NCBI GenBank assembly: GCA_028285205.1
Contig: JANQQA010000320.1
Location: 19,456-83,455, forward strand
Direction of reading: 5' to 3'
Length of the DNA stretch: 64,000 nucleotides
DNA from: Bythopirellula sp.
GTDB lineage: Bacteria > Planctomycetota > Planctomycetia > Pirellulales > Lacipirellulaceae
The translations under genes were made by a program, and so were the position numbers. Shown here piece after piece: positions 44,966 to 53,541 of this stretch; the first letter of the stretch is position 1; the number at the start of each line of letters is the position of its first letter. The notes under the pieces were generated by a model. It searched no databases and was not told the origin of the DNA. It worked only from the letters and a program-made list of their open reading frames with translations.

Positions 44966-45931
44966 ATGAAATCTCACACTCACACCAGTCCGAAGTTCAT
45001 CTACTCAGTGGGAACACAGGTTGTTTCCCTGAAGGCAGTGCAAGGGTCCAACGGCGAGGCGGTACACCCAGTGGGTGCGGTGGGCGTAGTGGTTCGTTCG
45101 CCTAACGACCGGCAGCATTCTTATCGCGTTCGCTTTCCTGATGGATTCGAATCGGCGCTGCATCACGACAACCTCGTGTTGCTCGCGGCCTACAAAGAAA
45201 TGCCGGGCAAGCAGGGAAGCATCAACGACGCCAACCAAACACTATCGACTCATGGGTTGTTCGATCGCGTTATCTACCGTTGCGTGGTAGGATCGCGGGC
45301 GTTTGGCCTGGCGACCGAGGAGTCGGACACCGACCGACGCGGCATCTATCTGCCACCCGCCGATTTGGATTGGTCGCTCTACGGCGTGCCCGAACAGCTG
45401 GAGAACGATGCAACGGAGGAATGCTATTGGGAACTCCAAAAGTTCCTCGTCATGGCCCTGAAGGGGAACCCAAACATCCTGGAGTGCCTCTACACGCCAC
45501 TGGTCGAGCACGCGACGCCGCTCGCCCAACAGCTGCTCGATATGCGCGACGCCTTCCTTTCGCGGTTGGTCTATCAGACGTATAACGGCTACGTGATGTC
45601 GCAGTTCAAGCGGATGCAGGCTGACCTCCGCAACCAGGGCAAGGTGAAGCCAAAGCACGTGATGCACCTCATCCGGTTGCTGCTGTCAGGCATCCACGTG
45701 CTGCGCGAGGGTTTCGTACCGGTCGACGTGGGCGAGCACCGCGAACGGCTGTTCGCTATCAAGAAGGAAGAGATGCCGTGGGATGACATCGAGGCCTGGC
45801 GCAAGGACCTGCACAAGGAATTTGACCAAGCGTTGGAAGAGACCAACCTACCCGAGCGTCCCGACTACGAACGGGCGAATGAGTTTCTCGTACGAGCACG
45901 CCGAGCGGCTATCGCGGAGGACTTGCCGTAA
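44966..45931 (+). CDS. YcgL-type nucleotidyltransferase with N-terminal SH3-like domain
   Basis: 321 residues. Residues about 10-80 (YSVGTQVVSLKAVQG..HPVGAVGVVVRSPNDRQ..YRVRFPDGFESALHHDNLVLL) read as a small SH3/KOW-like beta-barrel. The rest is a minimal polymerase-beta-fold nucleotidyltransferase with VVGSRAFGLATEESDTDRRGIYLPP (GS and DxD metal motif). Its ALKGNPNILECLYTPLVE helix and HLIRLLLSGIHVLREG block match predicted nucleotidyltransferases of the YcgL group. Substrate unknown; such proteins are thought to act on RNA or protein. A second paralogue lies at 46575-47351. Confidence 0.82.
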   Translation: MKSHTHTSPKFIYSVGTQVVSLKAVQGSNGEAVHPVGAVGVVVRSPNDRQHSYRVRFPDGFESALHHDNLVLLAAYKEMPGKQGSINDANQTLSTHGLFDRVIYRCVVGSRAFGLATEESDTDRRGIYLPPADLDWSLYGVPEQLENDATEECYWELQKFLVMALKGNPNILECLYTPLVEHATPLAQQLLDMRDAFLSRLVYQTYNGYVMSQFKRMQADLRNQGKVKPKHVMHLIRLLLSGIHVLREGFVPVDVGEHRERLFAIKKEEMPWDDIEAWRKDLHKEFDQALEETNLPERPDYERANEFLVRARRAAIAEDLP

Positions 45932-45965
45932 CGCATCACTAGAACTGACAAACTAAGAAAAGATC

Positions 45966-46036
45966 ACCACAGAGGCCACGGAGGAGCACAGAGGTAAGTT
46001 GCTAACTTCTCTGCGTCACTCTGTGGCCTCTGTGGT
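45966..46036. repeat. 71-base palindromic repeat element
   Basis: Outer arms of 14 bases are perfectly complementary (ACCACAGAGGCCAC, 45966-45979, and its reverse complement at 46023-46036). The interior continues as an imperfect stem, and an A-run follows. The CACAGAGG-type sequence is a recurrent dispersed intergenic element in many genomes, from memory. A half copy occurs at 48871-48893. No transposase or coding content. Confidence 0.8.
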
Positions 46037-46045
46037 AAAAAAACT

Positions 46046-46165
46046 ATGCACGAACAACGGATGGACTACGAACGCCAGTTTGTATCAGTGGCGGGACTTC
46101 GAGAGGCGAATGGGTCTCTGATGAGCGCACGTCGAGCTGCGATTGCGGGGAAACAATTATGGTAG
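46046..46165 (+). pseudogene. Remnant of a nucleotidyltransferase 3' end
   Basis: A 39-codon frame whose end (MDYERQF...REANGSLMSARRAAIAGKQLW) parallels the last residues of the nucleotidyltransferase just upstream (PDYERANEFLVRARRAAIAEDLP), also at DNA level (GACTACGAACG, then GCGAATG, then the ARRAAIA codons). It directly follows the palindromic element and overlaps the start of the VOC gene. It is best explained as the decayed tail of a third paralogue or a small duplication. Confidence 0.5.
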
Positions 46166-46563
46166 GAGACAATACGTCGTCACCGACTCTAAACTTGCTC
46201 GTCATTCGCTCGAAAGACATTCATCGTGCTGTTGAATTCTATAAGGAGATCGGAATGAATTTTGAACTCCATGCTCACGGCAAGGGACCCAAGCACTACG
46301 CATCGGAAGCTGCAGGTTTCGTTTTTGAGATTTACCCCCACAAGAACGACAACGATGATACACGTGGTACCCGCATCGGATTCAGGGTGAACGACGTAGA
46401 TAAGGTTGTGTCGTTACTGAGCAATTCTGAAGCCACCATTGTGACTGACCCAACTGATACTGAATGGGGGCGTCGGGCAGTAGTCAAGGACTTCGATGGG
46501 CACACAGTCGAATTGGTCGAAGCAGTCGACAACCAATACGCAACGTCGATCGATAGGCCGTGA
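46159..46563 (+). CDS. VOC family protein
   Basis: 134 residues. LNLLVIRSKDIHRAVEFYKEIGMNFELHAHGKGPKHYA and RRAVVKDFDGHTVELVEAVD give the two half-sites of a glyoxalase-fold protein, with Glu and His candidate metal ligands. It sits between two nucleotidyltransferase genes, 11 bases before the ATG of the second. The next frame's alternative GTG overlaps its stop, so the pair is probably cotranslated. Composition looks AT-richer than neighbours. Confidence 0.8.
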   Translation: MVGDNTSSPTLNLLVIRSKDIHRAVEFYKEIGMNFELHAHGKGPKHYASEAAGFVFEIYPHKNDNDDTRGTRIGFRVNDVDKVVSLLSNSEATIVTDPTDTEWGRRAVVKDFDGHTVELVEAVDNQYATSIDRP

Positions 46564-46574
46564 AGGAAATCGTC

Positions 46575-47351
46575 ATGAATGCACAAACGATCGACTATAC
46601 AAAACTGCAACGTCAGGTCGACGCGCATCCCTATCCGCTCGTCTTTGCGACGATCAGTGGTGCTCACTTGTATGGATTTCCGTCGGCGGACTCCGACTTC
46701 GATCTGAGAGGGGTGCACCTGTTGCCCTTAGAGCAAGTCGTCGGCCTCGATCCGGGTGAAGAAACGGTCGAGAAAGAGGGCATCCACGATGGGCTGGAGA
46801 TGGACCTCGTCACGCACGACGCGAAGAAGTTCTTCGGCCTGATGCTGAAAAAGAACGGCTACGTGTTGGAGCAGCTACTGTCGCCGCTGGTCGTGCACAC
46901 CACGCCAGAGCATGAAGAGCTGAAGTCCATCGCGTCCGACTGCGTGACCAAGTTTCACGGCCATCATTACCTGGGCTTCTCCGCGCGGCAGTGGAAACTG
47001 TTTGGCAACGAAGATCCTCCGCGAGTCAAACCGCTGCTGTACGTCTATCGCGTGCTGCTGACCGGCATCCACCTGATGCGGACTGGCGAGGTCGAGGCGA
47101 ATCTCCTCCACCTCAATGAAATGGCCAAGCTGCCCTACCTCGAGGAGCTGGTCGAGCGAAAACTGTCCGGGCCTGAGAAGGGTCGGCTCGACGCGGCTGA
47201 TCTCGAGTTTCACAAGCAGGAATACGAACGTCTGGTGGCTGAGTTGGAAACCGCGATGGAGAAGTCGACACTCCCCGAACAGGCAAGTGGGAAGGCGGCG
47301 TTGAATGATTTGCTAATTCGGCTGCGATACAAAAGCCCGGAGGCTTCTTAA
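46575..47351 (+). CDS. YcgL-type nucleotidyltransferase
   Basis: 258 residues from the ATG at 46575 (AAGGA 9 bases before); a GTG at 46560 is possible. VFATISGAHLYGFPSADSDFDLRGVHLLP is the active-site loop, with SGAH where the GS of the fold is usual and DFD as metal ligands. EMDLVTHDAKKFFGLMLKKNGYVLEQLLSPLVV and YRVLLTGIHLMRTGEVEANL match the paralogue at 44966-45931, which carries an additional N-terminal domain. Substrate unknown. TAATG overlap couples it to the zinc-ribbon protein downstream. Confidence 0.82.
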   Translation: MNAQTIDYTKLQRQVDAHPYPLVFATISGAHLYGFPSADSDFDLRGVHLLPLEQVVGLDPGEETVEKEGIHDGLEMDLVTHDAKKFFGLMLKKNGYVLEQLLSPLVVHTTPEHEELKSIASDCVTKFHGHHYLGFSARQWKLFGNEDPPRVKPLLYVYRVLLTGIHLMRTGEVEANLLHLNEMAKLPYLEELVERKLSGPEKGRLDAADLEFHKQEYERLVAELETAMEKSTLPEQASGKAALNDLLIRLRYKSPEAS

Positions 47352-47896
47352 TGCTAGAGTGGTTGCTAGGCTCTAAACGTTGCAAGGTCCATGACCGTGA
47401 ACTATTGAGCGGCACAGCAACCACTAGTTATGGAAGAGTCCTAATTCCGGCAGATTACAAAGAAGCTGCCAAGCAGGTATTCCCACATGCACGAAGCTTC
47501 GTGGTGATGGGTAGGCCGGGCGTATGTCGCAGAGCGGAAACTAATGTGTTGTACTGCCCTGAATGCCGCAAGGCCGAAGCCGAGTGGCATAGACACAACC
47601 CGGACTGGAACAGGCCGTCTTCAGTCTTTCTATCTGTTCAAACAGAACGAAGGTGCCTCCCAAATTCTGCAGCCAAACGGCTGCTTCACAGTAGTCAGCT
47701 GCGGGAGCCTGAGCAAGCAGCAAGATACGTTTGGATCGTTTACCGGTTAAGTTCAGAAGCGCTCATCGCATATGATTCCGAAAATCATAAATACCTATAC
47801 CCGTATACGACTTCAGACTCACCCGGTTATGCAAATGTTGAAGCCTTAGCAGAAGCCCTGGGCAAGAAACTCAAGGACCAGAGGACCTGCGAGTGA
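47351..47896 (+). CDS. Uncharacterised protein with zinc-ribbon-like cysteines
   Basis: 181 residues, start overlapping the nucleotidyltransferase stop (TAATG). Not recognised. CKVHDRELLSG near the N-terminus and VLYCPECRKAEAEWHRHNPDW around residue 75 could form one zinc site. The C-terminal part (YVWIVYRLSSEALIAYDSENHKYLYPYTT) looks like a small beta domain. The middle (residues about 90-125) is weakly conserved-looking. AT-richer than its neighbours, perhaps acquired. Confidence 0.6.
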   Translation: MLEWLLGSKRCKVHDRELLSGTATTSYGRVLIPADYKEAAKQVFPHARSFVVMGRPGVCRRAETNVLYCPECRKAEAEWHRHNPDWNRPSSVFLSVQTERRCLPNSAAKRLLHSSQLREPEQAARYVWIVYRLSSEALIAYDSENHKYLYPYTTSDSPGYANVEALAEALGKKLKDQRTCE

Positions 47897-48178
47897 GGCC
47901 AATGATGGTAGCGATGCGCGTCAATCACGTCGAAATTTGCAAGAACCTCACACCAGAGGATGCGATGGAATCAATCATGCACTACGTTTTCAGGAGTTTT
48001 CCGTGATGACCGTGTCCGTCGGGACCGGACTTTTGAGTTTTTGAGTAGCGTTTTCGTTTTCACCGCAAAAACGCGGTTCGGAAAAGCACTGTTTTCTTGG
48101 TGTTTTGCACGTTTGCAGCGCATCACTTTTGAGCCAGGATGTTTGCAATACTCGTGGGACTCGCCAAGGCGTGCCCGA

Positions 48179-48862
48179 ATGGAACCTCACCGTGAGCGAA
48201 TCAGTACCGTGCCCCAACCTGCAGTAATTTTTGACGTCGACGGCGTGCTTGTCGATTCTTACCGACCCCACTTTGAAAGCTGGCGGCGCATGCTGGCCGA
48301 GCTGGGGGAGGAGTTTACCGAAGAGACGTTTCGCGGCACGTTCGGACGCACCAATCGTGATATCTTTGCTGATCTGTTTGGCGACAAGTACTCCGATGCC
48401 GAAGTGGTGGCAGCCGCCGATCGCAAGGAAGCACTGTATCGCGAGATCATTCGAGCTGACTTTCCCGCCATCGACGGCGCGGCCGAGCTGATCGACGCAT
48501 TGGCGGACGCGGACTTTCTGTTGGGAGTTGGGTCGTCGGGGCCACCCGAGAATGTCGCGCTGACAATGGAGTGCCTGGGCTGCGATAAAAAAATCGCAGC
48601 GCGTGTAACCGGCGTGGACGTCGAGCGCGGAAAGCCCGATCCGCAAGTATTTCAATTAGCCGCCGAACGGCTGGGCGTGGCACCACATCAGTGCGTCGTA
48701 GTGGAGGACGCGACGGTCGGTGTCGCGGCGGCCAAAGCTGCCGAAATGGCATGCGTCGCGCTTACGGGAACCGCGACGCGCGAGCAACTCGACGAAGCCG
48801 ACCTCGTCGTCGATAGCTTGCGGGAGCTGAACGCCGCGCGAATGTCTGCGTTGCTGGATTGA
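48179..48862 (+). CDS. HAD family hydrolase (beta-phosphoglucomutase/phosphatase type)
   Basis: 227 residues from the ATG at 48179 (AAGGCG upstream); an in-frame GTG at 48209 is the alternative. FDVDGVLVDS is HAD motif I with the nucleophile Asp. A helical cap follows, then LGVGSSGPPENV (motif II), ERGKPDPQVFQLAAERLGV (motif III Lys) and VVVEDATVGVAAAKAA (motif IV). It is a cap-type C1 phosphatase or phosphosugar mutase acting on small phosphorylated metabolites. The 280 bases upstream look non-coding. Confidence 0.9.
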   Translation: MEPHRERISTVPQPAVIFDVDGVLVDSYRPHFESWRRMLAELGEEFTEETFRGTFGRTNRDIFADLFGDKYSDAEVVAAADRKEALYREIIRADFPAIDGAAELIDALADADFLLGVGSSGPPENVALTMECLGCDKKIAARVTGVDVERGKPDPQVFQLAAERLGVAPHQCVVVEDATVGVAAAKAAEMACVALTGTATREQLDEADLVVDSLRELNAARMSALLD

Positions 48863-48870
48863 TTCAAGGA

Positions 48871-48893
48871 TTTACCGCGGAGTCACGGAGGAC
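48871..48893. repeat. Half copy of the palindromic element
   Basis: TTACCGCGGAGTCACGGAGG matches the left arm of the element at 45966-46036 at most positions, but no complementary right arm follows. It lies in the short convergent gap between the HAD and enhancer-binding-protein genes. Confidence 0.5.
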
Positions 48894-48916
48894 GCCTCTC
48901 CATCCGTCGATCGCAG

Positions 48917-50461
48917 CTACCGATCGTTTGAGAGGACTGCGAGAAGTTCCTCGTCGACCTTGCTGCGCACCGTCCGGCGGTCGAGGCCTAAGACTTCGGC
49001 AGTTTTTTGATAACTGCCGAGCTTCGCGTACACGGCAGTGCAGTAGCGGCTGAGTAACTCGTTGTGCGTGAGTGTGCCCTGCTCGACTTCGTGCAACCAA
49101 TCAGGCAAACGTGAAGAGGATTCAGCAGGCGGTTGCGGCTCATATTCGTGGCGTACCAACACGTTGCGAACGCATTGCTCCAGTTCGCGAATGTTGCCCG
49201 GCCAAGGATAGTCGGCACCGACGTGCTGACTGATCCAGCGCTCGACTTCGTCGGTCAATGCATCCGCCTCGTTAGCGACCAACCCTTGAGCGATGAACGA
49301 AATTAGTCCGGTGAGTGCTTCGGGGCGATCGTCTAACTGTTCGCGGAGCGAGGGCGTCGTGACGCGGTCGGAACACAAGCGATAGTACAAATCTTCGCGA
49401 AAGCGCCCCTCATGCATCTCGACTGCCAGATCGCGATGCGTTGCGGCGATCAATTTGCCTTGGAAGCAGCGCTGTCGAGCCTCGCCGATGCGCGAGAAAT
49501 CGCCGCTTTGCACGACGCGTAGCAGCTTCACTTGGACGGCCGGATCGAGTTCACCAATCTCGTCAAGGAATACGGCCCCGTGCGACGGACAGTTTTCCAA
49601 CCAGCCAGGCCGATCGGCCAGCGCACCGGTGAACGACCCACGGCAATGCCCAAACAGCTCCGACTCGATCAACGTTGGCGACAGGGCCGACAGGTTCACG
49701 GGTGAGAATGCGCCGGGAAGCTCGCCGTGGAACGCTTCTTTCTCGACATCGAATGGAATATACTGCGACAAACTGATCGCCCGCGCGACGAGTTCCTTCC
49801 CTGTGCCCGACGGACCGGTGATCAGAGTTGTCAGTTCGCGCATGTGCAAGTAGAGCGACCGTCGATAACGCCGCATGTCGTGAGTGAACACCGATTGCCA
49901 GACTGCGGCACGCAGCTCGACCGCAGGCAGTGACTCGCCCAAAATGTTGTCGAAGATCGAAAGAAATGCACGACGAATTTGAAAGAAGATGGCGAACAGA
50001 TGCGCTGGGTCGTTTAACTCGAGCAATGAGTTACTCGGTCGCACGAGGTAGTGCTGAAACTCCTCAAGGAACCCTCGCCAGATCTGTTTGACTTTCTTCT
50101 GGGGTCGCGTTCCACCGCGCAGCAACTCATCGACGTCGAGTTGCACGGCGTGGCGGTAGTACAGCACGTACAACACGAGATCGAAATAGAGTTGCAACGT
50201 CGCGTCGTCGGCGTTCTCTCCCTTGTGCAGTTGAGCACGTAATTGTTCTACGAGTTGCTGTGCACGTTCGTTGATCTTGCGCACGTTGGGGCGGTCGTTC
50301 GCTTGTCGGGAGAAGTCGTTGCTCCATGCGATGTGATCCTCAGGCTGGTAGTCGCTCCCGAGCGCGACGCGTTCCAACTCCAGCCGCTCGGGCTGGAAAG
50401 GATTTTGGAAATTCAGCTGAGAGAGGGCATCAACGAAGCGGCGATCAGCGGTGGAGAGCAT
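48917..50461 (-). CDS. Sigma-54-dependent transcriptional regulator (enhancer-binding protein)
   Basis: 514 residues. Residues 1-170 are a helical domain of no recognised type (FVDALSQLNFQNPFQPERLELERV), not a response-regulator receiver. The AAA+ core has Walker A GPSGTGKELVARA, the sigma-54 contact loop as GSFTGA (usually GAFTGA), Walker B GAVFLDEIGEL and an arginine-finger region. A C-terminal Fis-type helix-turn-helix (GSYQKTAEVLGLDRRTVRSKV) binds DNA. It opens sigma-54 promoters; two such promoters occur in this window, though a link is not shown. A 27-base palindrome sits 38 bases upstream. Confidence 0.93.
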   Translation of the reverse strand: MLSTADRRFVDALSQLNFQNPFQPERLELERVALGSDYQPEDHIAWSNDFSRQANDRPNVRKINERAQQLVEQLRAQLHKGENADDATLQLYFDLVLYVLYYRHAVQLDVDELLRGGTRPQKKVKQIWRGFLEEFQHYLVRPSNSLLELNDPAHLFAIFFQIRRAFLSIFDNILGESLPAVELRAAVWQSVFTHDMRRYRRSLYLHMRELTTLITGPSGTGKELVARAISLSQYIPFDVEKEAFHGELPGAFSPVNLSALSPTLIESELFGHCRGSFTGALADRPGWLENCPSHGAVFLDEIGELDPAVQVKLLRVVQSGDFSRIGEARQRCFQGKLIAATHRDLAVEMHEGRFREDLYYRLCSDRVTTPSLREQLDDRPEALTGLISFIAQGLVANEADALTDEVERWISQHVGADYPWPGNIRELEQCVRNVLVRHEYEPQPPAESSSRLPDWLHEVEQGTLTHNELLSRYCTAVYAKLGSYQKTAEVLGLDRRTVRSKVDEELLAVLSNDR

Positions 50462-50498
50462 GTTGAGAGTCGCTTTCTGGCTGGAGGGTCGTCGCGCG

Positions 50499-50525
50499 AT
50501 AGGCGGACATCTGATGTGCGCCTAT
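50499..50525. promoter_or_regulatory. 27-base near-perfect palindrome (operator)
   Basis: Left half ATAGGCGGACATC and right half GATGTGCGCCTAT are complementary except one position, around a central T. It lies in the divergent spacer between the enhancer-binding protein and the large membrane protein. A dimeric regulator, perhaps that protein itself, is the natural candidate. Confidence 0.6.
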
Positions 50526-50728
50526 GTACGTTGATTGTACACCACCTGCATGCCGTGTGCATTATCGCCATCTTGGTGTTTTCCATAAGTCGTTTTATAG
50601 AAACAGGTAACGACGAATCATCGGCTCTGGCATCTCGCGTGCATTGAGTGTCACCGACGTCAGGGGGCTCCGCTGATGCAGCGCGAGCCATCAATGAACG
50701 ATCCGTCACACACTACCGGGGAATGGTC

Positions 50729-53287
50729 ATGGAAAAGCCAGAAGATGCGGTGACGCCGGAGCGCGCCACTAGTGAAGAAACACGAGCGGGAACGGAATCG
50801 AAGCCAACTGCAGCCAGCCCTAAAACTAGCTGGATTGAAGTCCTCGTCGATCCGCGCACCCTGCAGGGTTTGATGCTCTGCGGTGGTGGGCTGCTCGTAT
50901 TGGGACTTGTGACATGGCTGTGGGCAATCGGGGTGTTCGCCAACAAGTTGGTCGTCGCTAGTTGCCTGGGTGTGGCCAACGCGGCCCTGCTTGCAGTCGG
51001 TCTGGCTGGCGCCAGGTACTCGCGTTATCAAACCGCCAGCAGGGCCGTCACGATGCTGGCGTGTCTGGTGATGCCGCTCAACTTGTGGTTCTACGACGCG
51101 CAGGGGCTTATCACGCTTGACCAAGGCGGACACCTATGGGTGCCGGCGTTGGTTTGCTGCGCGTTGTATGTGCTTGTGGCGAGGGTGTTGGCCGATCCGC
51201 TGTTTGTTAACGCGATCGTCGGCGGAGTAACGATGACCGGATTGCTACTGCTGGCCGATCAACAGGTCGATCGCCTGTGGGAGATCATGGCTCCGTCCAG
51301 CTTCCTGGTGATTCTCGGCATGCTCTGCATTCACTTTGAGCGTGCATTCCCGCCCGAGGAGGGCCGCTTCTCGCGCTCCAACTTTGGCCGCGCGTTTTTC
51401 ATGGCCGGACACGTCGTAATGGGCCTAGGGCTGATTGTCTTGCTCGTAGGTCGACTCGTCGGAAGACTGTATGAGAGGTTCTTCGTCGGTGTCGATTGGA
51501 TGACACTGCCAGAGGTTGCAACGCAAGCGAATCTGAAGTTAATAGCAATCGCCCTCGTGCTCGGTGCGACCTACTCCTACATCTACTCCCAGCTGGTCGT
51601 GAAGGCCAAGGGACGCTATGTGGGAGCAGCGTTGTTGACACTGGTGTGGGCGGCGATCATGGTGTTCGATCTATTGCAAGTGGCGCTGACGATTGAGCTG
51701 GTGATGCTGCTGATTGCCGTATCCGCGTTGAGTTTCGGCCTGCTGCATGTTGGCAGCGCTCGTCAGTCTGGGGACACCGCTGAATCGGGACCGATCAAGT
51801 CGCTACTCGCACCTGTGCAACAGGGAAGCGGAAGCTGGTCGAAATGGCTCAACTTCGCCACGTTTGCGTTAGGTATGGCCATCTGGTGCGGAGTTCGTTT
51901 TGGACTCGGCGATCTAGGGGCCTTCAGTGGCATGTTCGCTTTGGCGGCGCTGGTTGGCGTCGTTTCGTGTTGGCTCGCTGCACACTTCGGAAACGAATTC
52001 TCGTTATCTCGACGCGGTGGCGCGCAATTCCAGGCGGGGATCGTCCTCTCTTGGCTTGCGGTTGATGCGGGACTTGCAGTGGTTGGAATTGAACTGACCG
52101 TGTTTGTCTTGATTCTCGAAATGTTGGTCTCGCTTACGCTTGCGATTGGCGCAGCGTTGACGAGCAAGCAGGGAATCCGTTGGCCGCTCGCCGTCGGTGC
52201 GGAGATACTCGCCTCGTTGACTTTAGGCGTTGGCGTATTCGGCTCGCTGGGGCTGCTGACAGGTGTCCAGTTCGCGACGAGTCACCTCGGATTGGCCGCA
52301 TTCTTTGTGGTCGCTTCACTCAGTTTCGGACTAGCGAGTCGCACTTCGGGGCGTCTGCTGCCGGCGATCTTGGCCGCACTCAGCGTCTGCGCTGCAACGT
52401 GGCAAACGTTGCTGCTGATGGGCGTGACTCGCTATGTATTCATCCTCGCGATGACCGCGATTGGGATCGTCTGCGTGGTAGTCCGTAGCGTCGTGGATCG
52501 ACGCGACGGTGTTGCGACGCGATTGGCGAACGTCAGTCAATGGACCGGCCGGCTCTGTCTCTCGACAGCCGGCGTGGCGACGCTACTGATTGCACTGACG
52601 CGGCTGCTAGCCGGCGAAACCGATTGGCCGTTGCTTGGGTTGGTGGCCACACAAGTCGGGGCCGGAGGGCTGGCGGGACTACTGGCGAACGAATCGGGTT
52701 GGCGGCGACATTTCTGGTTCCTCGCCGCTGGACAACTACTCATGTCGGCGCTCGTTTACAACACACTGATCACACTCAGTTTCTGGCAGCGCGGCGAACT
52801 GTTCCTCACCGCCGTGGGATTGATCGCGCTAGCGGTTGGATTCTTCGGCTGGTACCGCGAGACGGACGCGCAGGATGAGATGGTCAGCTTCAACTTGGCG
52901 CTAGGCAGCTTGCTGAGCGCAGTCCCACTGGCAATTGGCATGCTGGTTCAACGATTCGACAGCAAGATTGCCGATTGGGGTTGGGTCGTAATTCACGAAG
53001 TTGGCGTGCTCTCCATCGGTCTGCTGCTGTTGGGTGCGGGCGTACTGTGTCGTATCCGCTGGTCGACGATTGTCGGCGGCTCGACCCTGTTGGTTTACGT
53101 CGTCAGCCTGATTGGATTGATCAACGTGCCCGATCAATTGCAGTCGACGGCCGTTTACATGATGGTCGGTGGCGGGTTGTTCTTCGGCACGGCGGTGATG
53201 CTGAGCATCTACCGCGACCGCCTGCTCTCAATTCCGCAACGCATGCAAAACGGCGAAGGAGTGTTCCGCGTGTTGAAATGGAGGTGA
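50729..53287 (+). CDS. Very large polytopic membrane protein, unknown function
   Basis: About 852 residues from the ATG at 50729 (GGGGA 7 bases upstream); the frame opens further 5' at 50648. A hydrophilic N-terminus of about 55 residues precedes more than 20 hydrophobic segments with hardly any soluble domain. It recalls DUF2157/DUF2339-type planctomycete membrane proteins in layout, but I cannot assign a family. It is divergent from the sigma-54 activator and shares the palindrome-bearing spacer. A stem-loop follows its stop. Confidence 0.72.
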   Translation: MEKPEDAVTPERATSEETRAGTESKPTAASPKTSWIEVLVDPRTLQGLMLCGGGLLVLGLVTWLWAIGVFANKLVVASCLGVANAALLAVGLAGARYSRYQTASRAVTMLACLVMPLNLWFYDAQGLITLDQGGHLWVPALVCCALYVLVARVLADPLFVNAIVGGVTMTGLLLLADQQVDRLWEIMAPSSFLVILGMLCIHFERAFPPEEGRFSRSNFGRAFFMAGHVVMGLGLIVLLVGRLVGRLYERFFVGVDWMTLPEVATQANLKLIAIALVLGATYSYIYSQLVVKAKGRYVGAALLTLVWAAIMVFDLLQVALTIELVMLLIAVSALSFGLLHVGSARQSGDTAESGPIKSLLAPVQQGSGSWSKWLNFATFALGMAIWCGVRFGLGDLGAFSGMFALAALVGVVSCWLAAHFGNEFSLSRRGGAQFQAGIVLSWLAVDAGLAVVGIELTVFVLILEMLVSLTLAIGAALTSKQGIRWPLAVGAEILASLTLGVGVFGSLGLLTGVQFATSHLGLAAFFVVASLSFGLASRTSGRLLPAILAALSVCAATWQTLLLMGVTRYVFILAMTAIGIVCVVVRSVVDRRDGVATRLANVSQWTGRLCLSTAGVATLLIALTRLLAGETDWPLLGLVATQVGAGGLAGLLANESGWRRHFWFLAAGQLLMSALVYNTLITLSFWQRGELFLTAVGLIALAVGFFGWYRETDAQDEMVSFNLALGSLLSAVPLAIGMLVQRFDSKIADWGWVVIHEVGVLSIGLLLLGAGVLCRIRWSTIVGGSTLLVYVVSLIGLINVPDQLQSTAVYMMVGGGLFFGTAVMLSIYRDRLLSIPQRMQNGEGVFRVLKWR

Positions 53288-53318
53288 CGGACTGATCGGC
53301 GTGGTCCGATCGAAGCAG

Positions 53319-53352
53319 CGTCCGCCGATGGCTTCCCCGGCGTCGGCGGACG
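53319..53352 (+). terminator. GC-rich stem-loop after the large membrane protein gene
   Basis: A perfect 10-base stem CGTCCGCCGA/TCGGCGGACG with a 14-base loop, 31 bases past the stop. It lacks a proper U-tract, so its terminator strength is uncertain. Confidence 0.5.
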
Positions 53353-53367
53353 TGTCTGCTTGAGATG

Positions 53368-53443
53368 ACGAGTAACGAAATACCCAATAACGAAAATGTT
53401 TGGCCTTCGGCCTTCATTCGTTATTGGGTATTTCGTTATTCGT
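53368..53443. repeat. 76-base palindromic repeat (27-base arms)
   Basis: Arms at 53368-53394 and 53417-53443 (core TAACGAAATACCCAATAACG) are complementary with a single mismatch, around a GGCC-TTC-GGCC centre. It lies in a convergent intergenic gap and is AT-richer than its surroundings. It resembles dispersed non-coding palindromes, not a simple terminator. Confidence 0.8.
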
Positions 53444-53541
53444 GATTAATTCCTGTATACTTCGGTTGGGGCGCGACCGGCTGTCGAGTTGGACACGGCA
53501 CGTGAAAATCTCAACGGGCCGGGCCGCGCCCCGTTATTATG

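Noticed and set aside
45966..46036. Possible CRISPR or attachment site
   Set aside because: A single palindrome with no regular spacer array, no cas genes and no integrase nearby.
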